Source of the DNA: Populus alba
Taxonomy: Eukaryota > Streptophyta > Magnoliopsida > Malpighiales > Salicaceae
NCBI RefSeq assembly: GCF_005239225.2
Contig: NC_133301.1
Coordinates: forward strand, 6,969,157 to 7,033,156
Direction: 5' to 3'
Length of the DNA stretch: 64,000 nucleotides
In this document: piece after piece, positions 48,661-60,340 of the stretch
How positions within the stretch are numbered: position 1 is the stretch's first letter
How the letters are laid out: each line of letters opens with the position of its first letter
Program-made: the position numbers and the translations under genes
The notes under the pieces: model-generated
What the model saw: the letters and a program-made list of their open reading frames with translations, nothing else
What the model was told of the DNA's origin: nothing
The model's database searches: none

Positions 48661-49245
48661 GCAACTTTGTGTGTGATTCCATATTTCTTCATTAAAGAAG
48701 CAAATGGCTTGTTGCAGAAATGTGTTCCACCATCACTTATTATGGCTCGAGGGATTCCAAATCGACTCAAAATATTGTCTTTCAAAAACTTTATCACTGT
48801 TTTGTGATCATTGTTTCGACTTGGAATTGCCTCTATCCATTTTGAAACATAATCTACTGCGACTAATATGTACATGAAACCAAATGATGGAGGAAATGGA
48901 CCCATGAAATCTATACCCCAACAGTCATAGATCTCAATGACAAGAATAGGATTTAAAGGCATCATGTGATGTTTTGAAATAGATCCCAACTTTTGACAAT
49001 TTTCACAAGTCTTGCAGAATGCATGTGAGTCTTTGAACATGGTGGGCCAATAAAATCCACTTTGTAAGATTTTTGCAGTTGTCTTTCTTGATGAGAAATG
49101 ACCCCCACATGCCTTAGAATGACAAAAATTAATGACACTACTTACCTCATTGTCAGGACTGCATCTTCGAAATATTTGATCAGGACAATATTTGAATAAA
49201 TAAGGGTCATCCCAATAAAAGTTCTTCACTTCGTTCAAGAACTTT
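48661..49245 (-). pseudogene. Integrase of element G (C-terminus deleted)
   Basis: Zinc-binding region [25 protein letters not shown] and [11 protein letters not shown] (49140-48990). The catalytic core begins [15 protein letters not shown] with the first aspartate at about 48908, then [22 protein letters not shown] and the second aspartate in [13 protein letters not shown] (48715-48745). The sequence ends at KVAT where it joins LTR sequence, so the third catalytic residue and C-terminal domain are absent. A one- or two-base shift near 49255 separates it from RNase H. Confidence 0.87.
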
Positions 49246-50760
49246 CTTTTGTTTGGGTACTCCAATGAGTTGGCAATTGTCCTGAAACAAGAAAATTAAC
49301 AATATTAGCAAACCAAGGCATCGTAGAAACGGAAAATAAAGATTCATCGGGAAAGTAGTCATCGATTGGTGTGATGTCAGATTTCGAATCTGTTGTCAAT
49401 CTTGACAAATGATCTGCAACAACATTTTCGGTGCCTTTCTTGTCTTTGATTGTGATATCAAATTCTTGAAGTAACAAAATCCGCCGCACCAATCTAGCCT
49501 TAGAATCTTTCTTAGAAAGAAGATATTTCAATGTTGCATGATCACTAAAACAACAAACAAGTGAGCCAAACAAGATAAGATCTGAATTTATCACAAGCAA
49601 ATACTACTGCAAATAATTCTTTTTCAGTGGTGGTGTAATTCATTTGAGCACTATTTAAAGTTTTACTTGCATACGAAATCACATAAAGCTTCTTATCTTT
49701 TCTTTGTCCCAAGACAGCACCCACGACATAATCACTAGCGTCACACATTATTTTAAAAGGTAATGACCAATCAGGAGGTTGAATGACAGGAGCAGAAGTA
49801 AGCACGTTTTTAAGTTTAACAAAGGCTTCTTCACAATGTTCAGTCCATTCAAAAATATTATCCTTTGTTAGAAGGTTACTCAAGGGTTTAGATATTACAC
49901 TAAAATCTTTGATGAATCTTCTGTAAAAACCAGCATGTCCTAAGAATGATCTAACATCTTTAACAGATTTTGGTGTTGGTAAGTTGGCAATTAACTCGAT
50001 TTTAGATTTGTCAACCTCAATTCCTTTCGATGAAACAATGTGACCAAGTACAATGCCGTTTGTTACCATAAAGTGACATTTTTCCCAATTTAGTACAAGA
50101 TTCTTTTCTTCACACCTGCTCAAAACCTTTTCTAAGTTAGTCAAACAATCATCAAATGAATCACCAAAAACAGAAAAATCATCCATAAAAATTTCAAGAA
50201 AACGTTCAACCATATCACTAAATATGCTAAGCATGCATCTTTGAAACGTGGCTGGTGCATTACATAATCCAAAATGCATTCTTCGATATGCAAAAGTACC
50301 AAATGGACATGTGAAAGTAGTCTTCTCTTGATCTTCCAATGCAATTTCAATTTGATTGTAACCTGAATAGCCATCTCGGAAACAATAAAATTCATGACCT
50401 GCAACTCTTTCTAGGATTTGATCCATGAAAGGTAAAGGGAAATGATCTTTTCTAGTCATAGAATTAAGTTTCCTATAGTCAATGCACATGCGTCAACCAG
50501 TAACAGTCCTAGTTGGAATTAACTCATTTTTCTCATTCGTTATCACAGTGACTCCAGACTTTTTGGGTACAACTTGGGTAGGACTTACCCATTTGCTGTC
50601 AGAAATAGGATAAATGATTCCATTATCTATAAGCTTAATGACTTCATTTTTCACTACTTCTTTCATATTAGGATTAAGCCTTCGTTGCATTTCTCTAGAG
50701 GGTTTAGCATTTTCCTCCAAATAAATCCTGTGTGTGCAAATCAAAGGGCTAATTCCTTTT
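49246..50760 (-). pseudogene. Reverse transcriptase-RNase H of element G
   Basis: RT: NEVIKLIDNGIIYPISDSKWVSP then CIDYRKLNS, CFRDGYSGYNQIEIAL, catalytic FMDDF (50178-50192), LGHIVSSKGIEVD and [16 protein letters not shown]. RNase H: CDASDYVVGAVLGQ (near 49740), [49 protein letters not shown]. Two lesions: TGG to TGA at 50493-50495 just before CIDYRKL, and an indel near 49550 in RNase H that shifts frame. Otherwise motif-complete. Confidence 0.9.
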
Positions 50761-51640
50761 ATGTCAGCTATGGTCCAACCTAATGCATTTTTATGCATTT
50801 TCAGAGTCTGTAATAACTTACCTTCTTGATGTGCATTAAGTTTGGAAGAGATTATTACCGGAAAAGTTTCATTTTCTCCCAAAAATGAGTATTTGAGATT
50901 AAATGGTAACGACTTCAATTCAGGTTTTGGTGGTTGAACACTTGAAGGTATGAGCTCAATTGATCGTGGTGGCAATTCTTCAATTTGTGGTCTCCAATTG
51001 CATGCCTTTGATTCCTGAAAGTAGACCATTTGCAAATCATCAGATTCATCAATCTCAGTTTCACAAGAAGTGGTTTGAAATTGATCATGAACTAATTTTT
51101 CAATAAAGTCCACTTCCTGTAAATCATTATCATCTCCAGGTTGCTTGTAAATGTTGAAAATATTCATCTCCAATGTCATGTTTCCAAATGATAGCTTCAT
51201 CAGTCCATTCCTACAATTAATCAATGCATTAGAAGTGGCAAGAAATGGACGTCCTAAAATGACAGGAATTGAATTACATGCTTCAACAGGTTGTGTATCC
51301 AAGACAACAAAATCTACAGGGTAAATGAATTTATCAACTTGTACTAACACATCCTCAACTATTCCTCTAGGCACTTTTATAGATCTATCGGCAAGTAAAA
51401 GAGTTATAGAGGTTGGTTTTAACTCACCTAGATTGAGACTTTGAAAGACTGAATATGAAAGTAAATTCACACTAGCTCCAAGATCAAGTAAGGCTCTTTC
51501 AATTTTATGTTCTCCAATAAAGCAAGAAATTGTAGGACAACCAGGGTCTTTATATTTCAAAGCATTATTGTTTTGAAGAATGGCACTTACTTGTTCGGCT
51601 AAAAAGGCTTTCTTTTTCACATTCAGTTTTCTCTTCACAG
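50761..51640 (-). pseudogene. Aspartic protease and linker of element G
   Basis: Part of a 735-codon open stretch (52700-50493) that runs gag-protease-RT without a break, as usual for Athila. The protease active site DLGASVNLL is at about 51465-51490, flap and VILGRPFLATSNALIN near 51220-51265. The linker (ELPPRSIELIPSSVQPPKPE) leads to RT. Classed as a pseudogene only because of the frameshift upstream and stop downstream. Confidence 0.85.
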
Positions 51641-53275
51641 TGCATAGATCTTTCAAAAATTTAGCATAGGAAGGAACCTGTTTAATAGCATCCAACAAAG
51701 GTATATTGATCCTTACCTGTTTGAAAGTTTCAAAGATTTCAGAGTTGTGATTGACTTTCCTTTGTTTGGTCATGGCATGAGGAAATGGAAGTGCTGGCGG
51801 GGAATTAACCTTCTCTTTGCAATGTTCAGGTTCAACCCCTTCCTTACCCTCAGAGATAGACTGATCATCTTTCTCACAAGGTTCAAGAATGGGTTTTTCA
51901 ATAACCTTACCACTACGAAGAGTGATGACTGATTTGACTTGATCCATGTGTTGGCTTCCAGAACTACTCGCATTTGCATTGTATTGCCCCTTTGGATTTT
52001 GTTGTGGTTGAGATGGAAACTTACCTTTCTCTTGGAAACTGAGAGCAGATGTTAACTTTGCAAGAGCATCTTTAAAATCTGTCATGCTTTGAGCAAGTTG
52101 AGTGTTGATTGTCTCCTGCTTTTCAATGAATGCATGCAATGTTTCCTCAAGATTTCTTCTAGGAGGTGGAGCATAAGGAGGTGCATATCCATGAGAATTA
52201 TGGTGTGCTTGAAACGGTGGTTGTGAAGTTTGTGCATTGTTGCTATCACTCTTCCAACTAAAATTTGGGTGATTTCTCCAACCAGGGTTATACGTTTGGG
52301 AGTATGGGTTATGGTTCGGTCTTTGGAAACTGTTTAAAGCATGGGCTTGTTCATGGAGGCATTCCTTAAAAGAAGGCAAAGTTGGACAATCATTTGTTGA
52401 GTGTTCCTTGGTTTCACATATTTGACACACAATGTCTTGAACATATTTTAATTGACCACTCTTTTTCAATTCAAGTGCTTCGACTTTTCTAGCTAAAGAT
52501 GCAAACTTGGCTTGGAGGTCATGATCTTCCCTAAGGTTGTGCATACCTCCACTAGATGTATGAGGTTGAGTTTTACTTGGTGCCTCATAAGTACCTGTGA
52601 TGTCCCAATTTTGAGCATTTTCGGCTAGCAAGTCTAGGTACTCCATTGCTTCATTAGGGTCTTTATCTTCGAAAGTTCCATTGCACATCAATTCACCCAT
52701 TTGCCTATCCTAGGTGTTAAACCTTCATAAAAATATGAAACCAATCTCCATGTTTCAAAACCATGATGTGGGCAAGTATTAAGCAAATCTCGATACCTAT
52801 CCCAACATTGGTAAAATGTTTCTCCTGGCTTTTGAGTGAAAGTGATAATTTGTCTTTTGAAAGAGTTTGTTCTGTGAGATGGAAAAAACTTCTTTAAAAA
52901 TTGTTGTTGCATTTCATCCCAAGCACGAATGGATCCTGGTCTCAAATTTTGTAGCCATGTTTTAGCTTTATCTTTTAATGAAAAAGGAAAAAGCTTTAAT
53001 CGAATGGTGTTCATGCTACAATTTGAGTCATTATATGTATTACAGACCTCCTCAAATTCCCTTAAATGCAAGTATGGATTTTCTAAGTCTAAGCCATGAA
53101 AAGATGGTAAAAGTTGAATAATGCCTGGCTTAAAATTAAAATGAGATGCATCAGGAGGGAAAACTATGCATGAGGGTGCACTTGTTCTTGTGGGATTCAT
53201 GTGGTCTCTAAGTGTTCTCATACGGTTATTCTCATTATTCTCATTATGAAGCGATTGATTATCTTCTTCGGCCAT
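51641..53275 (-). pseudogene. gag of element G (single frameshift)
   Basis: ATG at 53273-53275 (MAEEDNQSLH). Capsid motifs RTLRDHMNP, PGIIQLLPSFHGLDLENPY, KLFPFSLKDKAKTW and CWDRYRDLLNTCPHHGF. A one-base loss near 52709 (CTATCCTAGG versus CTATCTCTAGG in element B) shifts the frame. The rest is open: CNGTFEDKDPNEAMEYLD, zinc knuckle CQIC...H....C (52386-52430), NPGWRNHPNFSW, and the LRSGKVIEKP segment near 51910. The open region upstream of the ATG is leader. Confidence 0.9.
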
Positions 53276-53484
53276 ATTTTCTGAAAATGATGAGGATACC
53301 CTACAAAGTCGACCACTTAATGTACGTGACCAAACTCGCATGCACGTGTAAAAAGAGAATAAAAGGAAGAAAAGAAAAATAGAAGAAAAAGAAACAAAAC
53401 AAAACAAATAAAACAAAAGTTAGATAAAATGAAAAGTAAAAAGAGAAAATAAATTAAATATTATAATTTAAACAAGAATTTACC

Positions 53485-53502
53485 TCCCCGACAACGACGC
53501 CA
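53485..53502 (-). promoter_or_regulatory. Primer-binding site of element G (two changes)
   Basis: Minus-strand TGGCGTCGTTGTCGGGGA, the tRNA-Asp site with two C-to-T changes relative to TGGCGCCGTTGCCGGGGA. Confidence 0.8.
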
Positions 53503-53508
53503 AAAACT

Positions 53509-53787
53509 TGACACGACCAAAAGCTTGATGTCTTCTCCCAAGTGCATGAGCATCGAAGTAATAAATAATTCGGCAAGACCGGGGTCGAACCACAGAGAGG
53601 TTAATTGTATAAATTATAAATAACAACGCAACAATAACAATAATAATGATAATAATAACAAAGTAGTACTAGTAATAGTAATAATAATAATAATAATAAT
53701 ACTCAGTACGTGGCGTTGTTATACCTGAGAAATGATCTAAAAGATCGGGTCACAGGTTTCTAGCCTATATACTGAGTTTATGAACAG

Positions 53788-53827
<40 letters not shown>

Positions 53828-55225
53828 CAACAAGGAAGAAATTAATGAGAACTTTGAGTTGAAAGATTAATGTAAGGATTAAACAATAAATGTCAAGGTT
53901 AGAGGATCCACTAATGGTACTTCAAACAAGTATACTATAAACTCTTATTACTCAATTGGAAACCACATATAAAGGAGGTTCCAATCAGATTATAAATTGT
54001 TAACATGATTACATTAGTTATCTTATTCGAATAAAGCTAATACTTGTAAATGTTGGCAGACATTCATGATTATAACTTATGTTAACAACAAATCAAGTTC
54101 CTTTCATAGCTCAGGTGTCGGTTATACCATACAGTATGGGCTATGAAAGTGCCAAGTATTTGTTGTACCAAGTGTTATACAACATAAATCTAGATTAACC
54201 ATTTAACAAGCAAAGTATTAAAAGTGAACAAGATAACAAATATAAAACATGTTAGTATCCAACGTTAAGGTCCATGTTAAGTTTATATTATACTTATTCT
54301 TACACCATTAGTGTACCCTTTTCACCTTGACATAATTAACTTAGCTAAACATAATGAAAGAAAGAAACATAAATGAACAAGATAAGAACATAAATGAGAA
54401 AGAAGTTAACTAAGTAAAGGAAAGGAAATGAAGTGCATAAACTTGATATTAATGAAAGAAAAATATAAGCAATACAAAGAGAGAAAGCAAGAGCATGATC
54501 TTGATCTGAAAACCAAGATGCTTCAGTACATGGTAAGTGCCTCCTTTTATAGGCCAAAATTTGGAACTATTGATTTGTTAATTAATTGATGAGTGGGTGG
54601 CCACATCTTGACTTGGTGACAATCCTTATCTTCTTGTCTGAATAAGATGTCATTGCTAACATCATAATTTGCCCAGAATCCTCAAGAATGTTCTAGGAAA
54701 TGGTCTCAGCTTTCCAACAAAAAAAAGATGAGGTCATTTGGACTTCTAGAACTCAAGATATGGGTTGAACACTAAATAGTGTCTGGGCTGCAGGACAGCT
54801 TCAGACTTCTTCGTTGTTCCTTCAGTTTGGACTTCAAAACGGCCTTTTTAAATCTTGGGCTCCCATGAAAGTTGTAGGCCTTTGTCTTACCTTTCCATCC
54901 ATATAAAATGGACCTAAATCCGAGATCTAGAGCTCCAGATATGATCCAATTACCGAGCAATGTTCCGGTTTGGACTGCACCGCCATCTCTTTTCTAAGTT
55001 TGGCCATCTCTTTCTCCTTTCACTTTCAATACTTAAACTCATCAATAAATCCTTTTATTTATGTGATAGGCTTGCATTTAAGATGAGCATTTACCATAAA
55101 TTAAGGTATCTTATAGTATCAAACTTGTTATTATAAAACATGTTTTAGTTAAGGAGTTATTGATACTTCAAGTGCAAAATGATGATATAAAACCTTGATA
55201 AACATGCACTTTTATGTTCTAATCA
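53509..55225 (-). repeat. 5' LTR of element G
   Basis: About 1.72 kb, starting TGATTAGAACAT at 55225 (normally TGATTAGTACTT) and ending ...GTGTCA at 53509. Trinucleotide tracts near 53630-53700 and 53790-53831. Very similar to the LTR at 7936-9660. Confidence 0.9.
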
Positions 55226-55455
55226 CCCCTAACCTTCTGTTATTTGAACATTGACCCCTCTTAGTCTTATGTATTTGTTTTGTCCCTATAAAATTTTTTT
55301 TTTCCTAACAATTTAGCACTATATTCACTTTTCATTTCATTAATTTCACCATTTTTATCTTGATTTAGGTTTCTTTAATTTAATTTAACCTATTTTACTA
55401 TCGATTAAATTTCTCATATTTTAGTAACCTAGAAAAATTATAACCGAGGGTTTAC

Positions 55456-56470
55456 ATTCCTCCATCCTTATAAAATTTCATCCTCGAAATTTAAGATTCA
55501 TACCTATTTGTGAAACAATTTTTGGATTCTTTTTCATCATTTTGGACACCCATATCCACGTTTCTTTTGCAATTTAAGAACTCTTTCGTAATTTTTTTTT
55601 CTACAGGAACTGTCTTATTCCCTAATTCCTTTACATGTCGATCAAAATCCTCATTGGTGGCACATCCACAGTCAAATCATCTCAGATCTTAATAGGAACT
55701 TATGGCGACACCTTTGTGGAATCTAACTCGAATTCCACCCCAATCCTAATATATTAATCTTACATGCCTTCTATATTCAGGAAAATTAAACCGTCAATCT
55801 AATTATTATTATTATTGTAAAAGTTTTGGCCATATATATAGAAATTCAAAGCAACCCATTTTCAACCTTTCAAATCAATCTCCACACATGTTCATCAAAT
55901 TCCCACACTAGCTTTTAGCAAATCATTTTGGTTACCAATTCATCTACTCTATATAATCATTGGTCAAGTCATTCAATCACTACTTCAATCACTAACTAAC
56001 TTATCTCTCCCAAGTATGTATCCACCTCATGCACATAATTTGCATTTAATTATTCCTTACTTAATTATTTTACATTTCAAAGATATATCAATAATGGTTC
56101 AACTATCACCATTCAACATATCTTTATTCATTCATTTAACAACGAACACACATTCTATTTTAAACCGTCGTTCCTTAAAGGATATGTGTGTGTGTGTGTG
56201 TGAATTCATTTTCTCAAAACATAACAATGATTCCATACATCATTAATCAATTTACAATGAAATTTACACATTAATTTCATCATCATTTCATATAATTTAT
56301 ATAAATTCCAATACATAACTTCAACTCAAAATGTAAACTGTAACATCTCCCATTTCTTCCCAACATAAAGGGGTATGACACTTTTAGTCATACAATGCTT
56401 CAAAAAAGTCATTCCTATATTCCTAATAACTATTGTTATACATGAATTCCACTAGAGGCAAGTATTCTTC
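55456..56470 (-). other. 3' internal region of chromovirus-like element
   Basis: Next to the LTR the minus strand reads AAATTTCGAGGATGAAATTT then TATAAGGATGGAGGAA (55456-55490), resembling the end of pol plus polypurine tract of Tekay/Del-type elements. The rest is pyrimidine-rich and decayed, with a (TG)n run at 56184-56201. At 56339 TGTAACATCTCCCATTTCTT resembles the left end of the solo LTR at 16990, perhaps a rearranged fragment. Confidence 0.45.
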
Positions 56471-56830
56471 CTAACTCCCTTCAAAGTCTATTATACATGT
56501 CGTCAACAAATCCTCTAAAGTCTGAATGGTTCTCTCGGTTAGTAAGTCTGTTTGTGGGTGGAATGTAGTGCTTAACTTCAATTCCATCCCCATAGCATTT
56601 TGAATTATTGGCCATAATCTAGATGTGAACCTTGGGTCACGGTCAAACATAATAGATATTGACACTCCATGCAACCTTACAACCTTTTTAACATACAATT
56701 TGACCAATTTATCTATTGGGTCAACCATCCTTAGTGGTAGAAAAAAGGGCTAACTTAGTTAAACGGTCCACAATCACCCAAATTGCATCATTCCACTTTT
56801 TTTCCTTGTCAACCTTTACGGTTTCACCTT
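56471..56830 (-). pseudogene. Integrase fragment of a Ty3 chromovirus-like element
   Basis: Minus-strand similarity to the catalytic core: WNDAIWVIVDRLTKLA (about 56790-56740), a break near 56728-56735, then VKKVVRLHGVSISIMFDRDPRFTS with the second aspartate in FDRDPRF, and FHPQTDLLTERTIQTLEDLL. TERTIQTLED is characteristic of chromovirus integrases and unlike the Athila integrases here. Only ~120 codons survive. Confidence 0.82.
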
Positions 56831-57811
56831 TACATTGTAAAGAACTAGTTTAAACTGTTCCATTATGTGTTGTCTAGCAGCAACCCTTTATATGGAATCC
56901 CACCATTAAAACTATTACCTTCTGCATACAATTATATTAGCAAAATTCAGCCACCATTCTCACTCCATCATGATGTTGTTAAAACCATAAATCATACATC
57001 ATTAAGCTATCCATCATGATGTTTGTTTGTCCGTAACTTATTTATCAAAATAACTACTTCGTCTCCCCCTTTAAGGCCTTCATCTTAGTTCTCATTCCTG
57101 GGATTCTAAACTATATTCACCACCCTTGGTTCTTCAGACTTGTATAAATTTTAAATTTGTCTATGCTCCCTTCACTTTCATTGTACTATGATTTTTTTTT
57201 GTTCTATTTGTATGGATTATCTTAAACCACTCTCATTACGTGACTTCTAAGCGCACTCCATCATCCTTATTGATCATATTACAAGATGTGTATCATCTTA
57301 TACTACAAACGTAACATCCCTTTTTATGCACAACTTTCATTTATCCCAAACATTCTCGGTAGGAATACTATTTGGTATAGTACTTCATGTGATATTTTGC
57401 TGAAAATGGTTCAACCATCATCATTTTTTTGTAATAAAATATTCAAAACAAGTACAAAATGAGCATTTCGTTGCAATTCATGTGCAGAACCCCATTTCAC
57501 CACTTCCTCCTTTTATTTCCTATTTAACCGGATTTTCCATTTAAGAAAATCATACATAATCCCTTACATTTTCTTATCAACTTTCTACACATTTACTTGA
57601 GTCTACAAACATATTAAACCTTTTCAAAACACAACTTCCAGAATTCTCCGTACTATAGATAGTTAGCTTCCATACATTTCTACATTTGCTAGCTAATTTC
57701 TACAAATTCAAAAGAATCAAGGGCAAAGACAATTTTCCCATTGTCTTGGAACCATTTTGAAAAAGATTATGTGCTTTCTCCTCCCCCTTTTCTGCACTTT
57801 CTAAGGTGAAC
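56831..57811 (-). other. Decayed remainder, no gene seen
   Basis: AT-rich, probably further internal sequence of the chromovirus-like element. GTAACATCCC at 57309 recalls gypsy LTR ends, but no partner is found. No supported coding frame. Confidence 0.35.
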
Positions 57812-59100
57812 TGATTAGTACTTAAAAGTACATTTTTATCAAGGTTTTATATCATCATTTTGCACTTGAAGTATCAATAACTCCTTAACTAAAACATGTT
57901 TTATAATAACATACCTAATAATATAAGATACCTTTGATTTATGGTAAATGTTCATCTTAAATGCAGGCCTATCACATAAATGAAAGGATTAATTGATGAG
58001 TTTAAGTATTGAAATTGAAAGGACAAAGAGAGGGCCAAACTTAGAAAAAAGATGTTGGTGTAGTCCAAACTAGAACACTATTCGGTAATGGGATCATATC
58101 TCGAGTTCTAGATGTCCAAATGACCTTAAATTTTTGAAAAAAATTTGGTAAGACATACGCCTATAACTTTCATGTGGAGTCCAAGATTTAAAAAAGCCGT
58201 TTTCAAGTCCAAATTATAGTAACAACAGAGAAGTCCGAATCTATCCTATAGCCCAGATATTGTTCAGTGTTCAGCCTATATCTTGGGTTCTAGAAGTCTA
58301 AATGACCTAAATTTTTTTTTCCTGGAATGATAAGACAATTTCCTATAACTTTCATGAGTACAGGTGGTTCCAATTTTGATGCTAGCAGAAACGTTTTATT
58401 CAAAGAAGATAAGGATTTTCACCAAGTCAAGAGTTGACCAACCACTCAACAATTAGTCATCAAATCAATAGTTTCAAATTTTGGCCTATAAAAGGAGGCA
58501 TTTGCCATGCATTTAAGGGCTTGGTTGTTCAAATCAAGAACTTGCTCTTGCTATCTCTCTCTCTCTCTCTTTTTTTTTTTTTTGTAATTCATAAGTTTTG
58601 CTTTCATTAATATCTTGTTTATGCTTTTCATTTCCTTTCCTTTACTTAGTTAACTTGTATCTTATTTATGTTCTTATTTTGTTTATTTACATTTCTCTTC
58701 TTCATTATGTTTAGCTAAGTTTATTATGTCAAGGTGAAAAGGTTACACTAATGGTGTAAGAATAAGTATGGTGTAAACTCAACATGGACCTTAATGTTTA
58801 ATATTAACATGTCTTATCTTTTTATCTTACTAATTCTTAATACCTTGCTTGTTAAATGGTTAATCTAGATTTGTGTTGTATAACACTTGGTACAACAAAT
58901 GCTTGGTACTCTCATAGCCCAACCGTATGGTATTACCTACACATGCACCATGAAAGGAACTTGATTTGTTGTTAACATAAGTTAGCATAATTTATTCCTG
59001 ATAATATTTAAAAGTTTGGTGTCACGTAAATAAGATAATTAATATGATCATGTTAACAATTTATAATGAGCTATTAATGACAAATAATCCAATTGGAACC
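57812..59100 (+). repeat. 5' LTR of element I (truncated)
   Basis: TGATTAGTACTT onward for ~1.29 kb, ending at ATTGGAACC where LTR C would continue TCCTTTATGTGTGG. It then switches to the gag phrase TGGTAAGGTTATTGAAAAAC. Includes a (CT)n-T run at 58553-58583. Confidence 0.85.
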
Positions 59101-60340
59101 TTGTGGTAAGGTTATTGAAAAACCCACTTTTGAACCTTGTGAGAAAGATGATGAGTTAATCTCTGAGGGTAAGGAAGGGGTTGAATCTGAACATTGCAAA
59201 GAAAAGACTGATTCCCTGTCAGCACTTCAATTTCCTTATACCATGACCAAACAAAGGAAAGTCAATCACAAGTCTGAAAATCCTTGAAACTTTCAAACAG
59301 GTAAGGATCAATATACCTTTGTTGGATGCTATTAAACATGTACCTTCCTATGCTAAAATTTTGAAAGATCTATGCACTGTGAAGAGAAAACTGAATGTGA
59401 AAAAGAAAGCATTTTTAGCTGAACAAGTAAGTGCTATTCTTCAGAACAATAATGCTTTGAAATATAAAGACCCTGGTTGTCCTACAATTTCTTGTTTTAT
59501 TGAAGAACATAAAATTGAAAGAGCTTTACTTGATCTTGGAGCTAGTGTGAATTTACTTCCATATTCGATTTTTCAAAGTCTCAATCTAGGTGAGTTAAAA
59601 CCAACTTCTGTAACTCTTTTACTTGCTGATAGATATGTAAAAGTGCCTAGAGGAATAGTTGAGTATATGTTAGTACAGGTTTATAAATTCATTTACCCTG
59701 TAAATTTTGTTGTCTTGGATACATAACCCGTTGAAGCATGTAATTCAATTCCTGTTATTTTAGGACGTCCATTTCTTGCAACTTCTAATGCATTGATTAA
59801 TTGTAGGAATGGACTGTTGAAGCTATCATTTGGAAACATGACATTGAAGATGAATATTTTCAACATTTGCAAGCAACCTGGAGATGATAATGATTTACAA
59901 GAAGTGGACTTTATTGAAAAATTAGTTCATGATCAATTTCAAACCACTTCCAGTGAAATTGAGATTAATGAACCTGACGAGTTGCAAATGGTCTATTTTC
60001 AAGAAGAAGCAAAGGCATGTAATTGGAGACCACAAATTGAAGAATTGCCACCACGATCAATTGAGTCTATACCTTCAAGTGTTCAACCACCAAAACCTTA
60101 TTTGAAGTCGTTACCATTCAATCTCAAATACTCTTTTTTGGGAGAAAATGAAACTTTTCCGGTAATAATCTCTTCCAAACTTAATGCACATCAAGAAGGT
60201 AAGTTATTACAAACTCTGAAAATGCACAAAAATGTATTAGGATGGACCATAGATGACATAAAAGGAATTAGTCCTTTGATTTGCACACATAGGATTTATT
60301 TGGAGGAAAATGCTAAACCCTCTAGAGAAATGCAATGAAG
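59101..60340 (+). pseudogene. gag tail and protease of element I
   Basis: GKVIEKPTFEPCEKDDE (gag C-terminus), frameshift near 59285, then DAIKHVPSYAKILKDL and protease with DLGASVNLLPYS (about 59531-59560). Stop TAA at 59724 where element G has CAA, then the flap/GRPFLATSN region and linker SVQPPKPYLK. Another stop at 60336-60338 is CGA to TGA. Confidence 0.85.

Larger units (their letters stand above)
47567..55225 (-). mobile_element. Athila element G with target duplication CCCCT
   Basis: 7.66 kb minus-strand element: 5' LTR 55225-53509, primer site, gag-pol, truncated 3' LTR 48660-47567. The duplication CCCCT is perfect (47562-47566 and 55226-55230), so this is an original insertion. An internal deletion removed the integrase C-terminus, the place where element D carries LOG, the polypurine tract and part of the 3' LTR. 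The shared LTR parts are very similar by eye, so the insertion is among the youngest here. Confidence 0.92.
47376..55455 (-). repeat. Chromovirus-like LTR interrupted by Athila element G
   Basis: Two pieces, 47376-47566 and 55231-55455 (plus one CCCCT target copy), make a ~416-base LTR on the minus strand. It runs from TGTAAACCCTCGG at 55455 to ...GCTTTACA at 47376. The break is exactly the Athila insertion with its five-base duplication. Inside is CCTAGGGGTAATTTTGTCAT, a common gypsy LTR phrase. Oddly, a primer site flanks it on the left and a polypurine-like segment plus integrase flank it on the right, so internal sequence lies on both sides. Confidence 0.65.
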
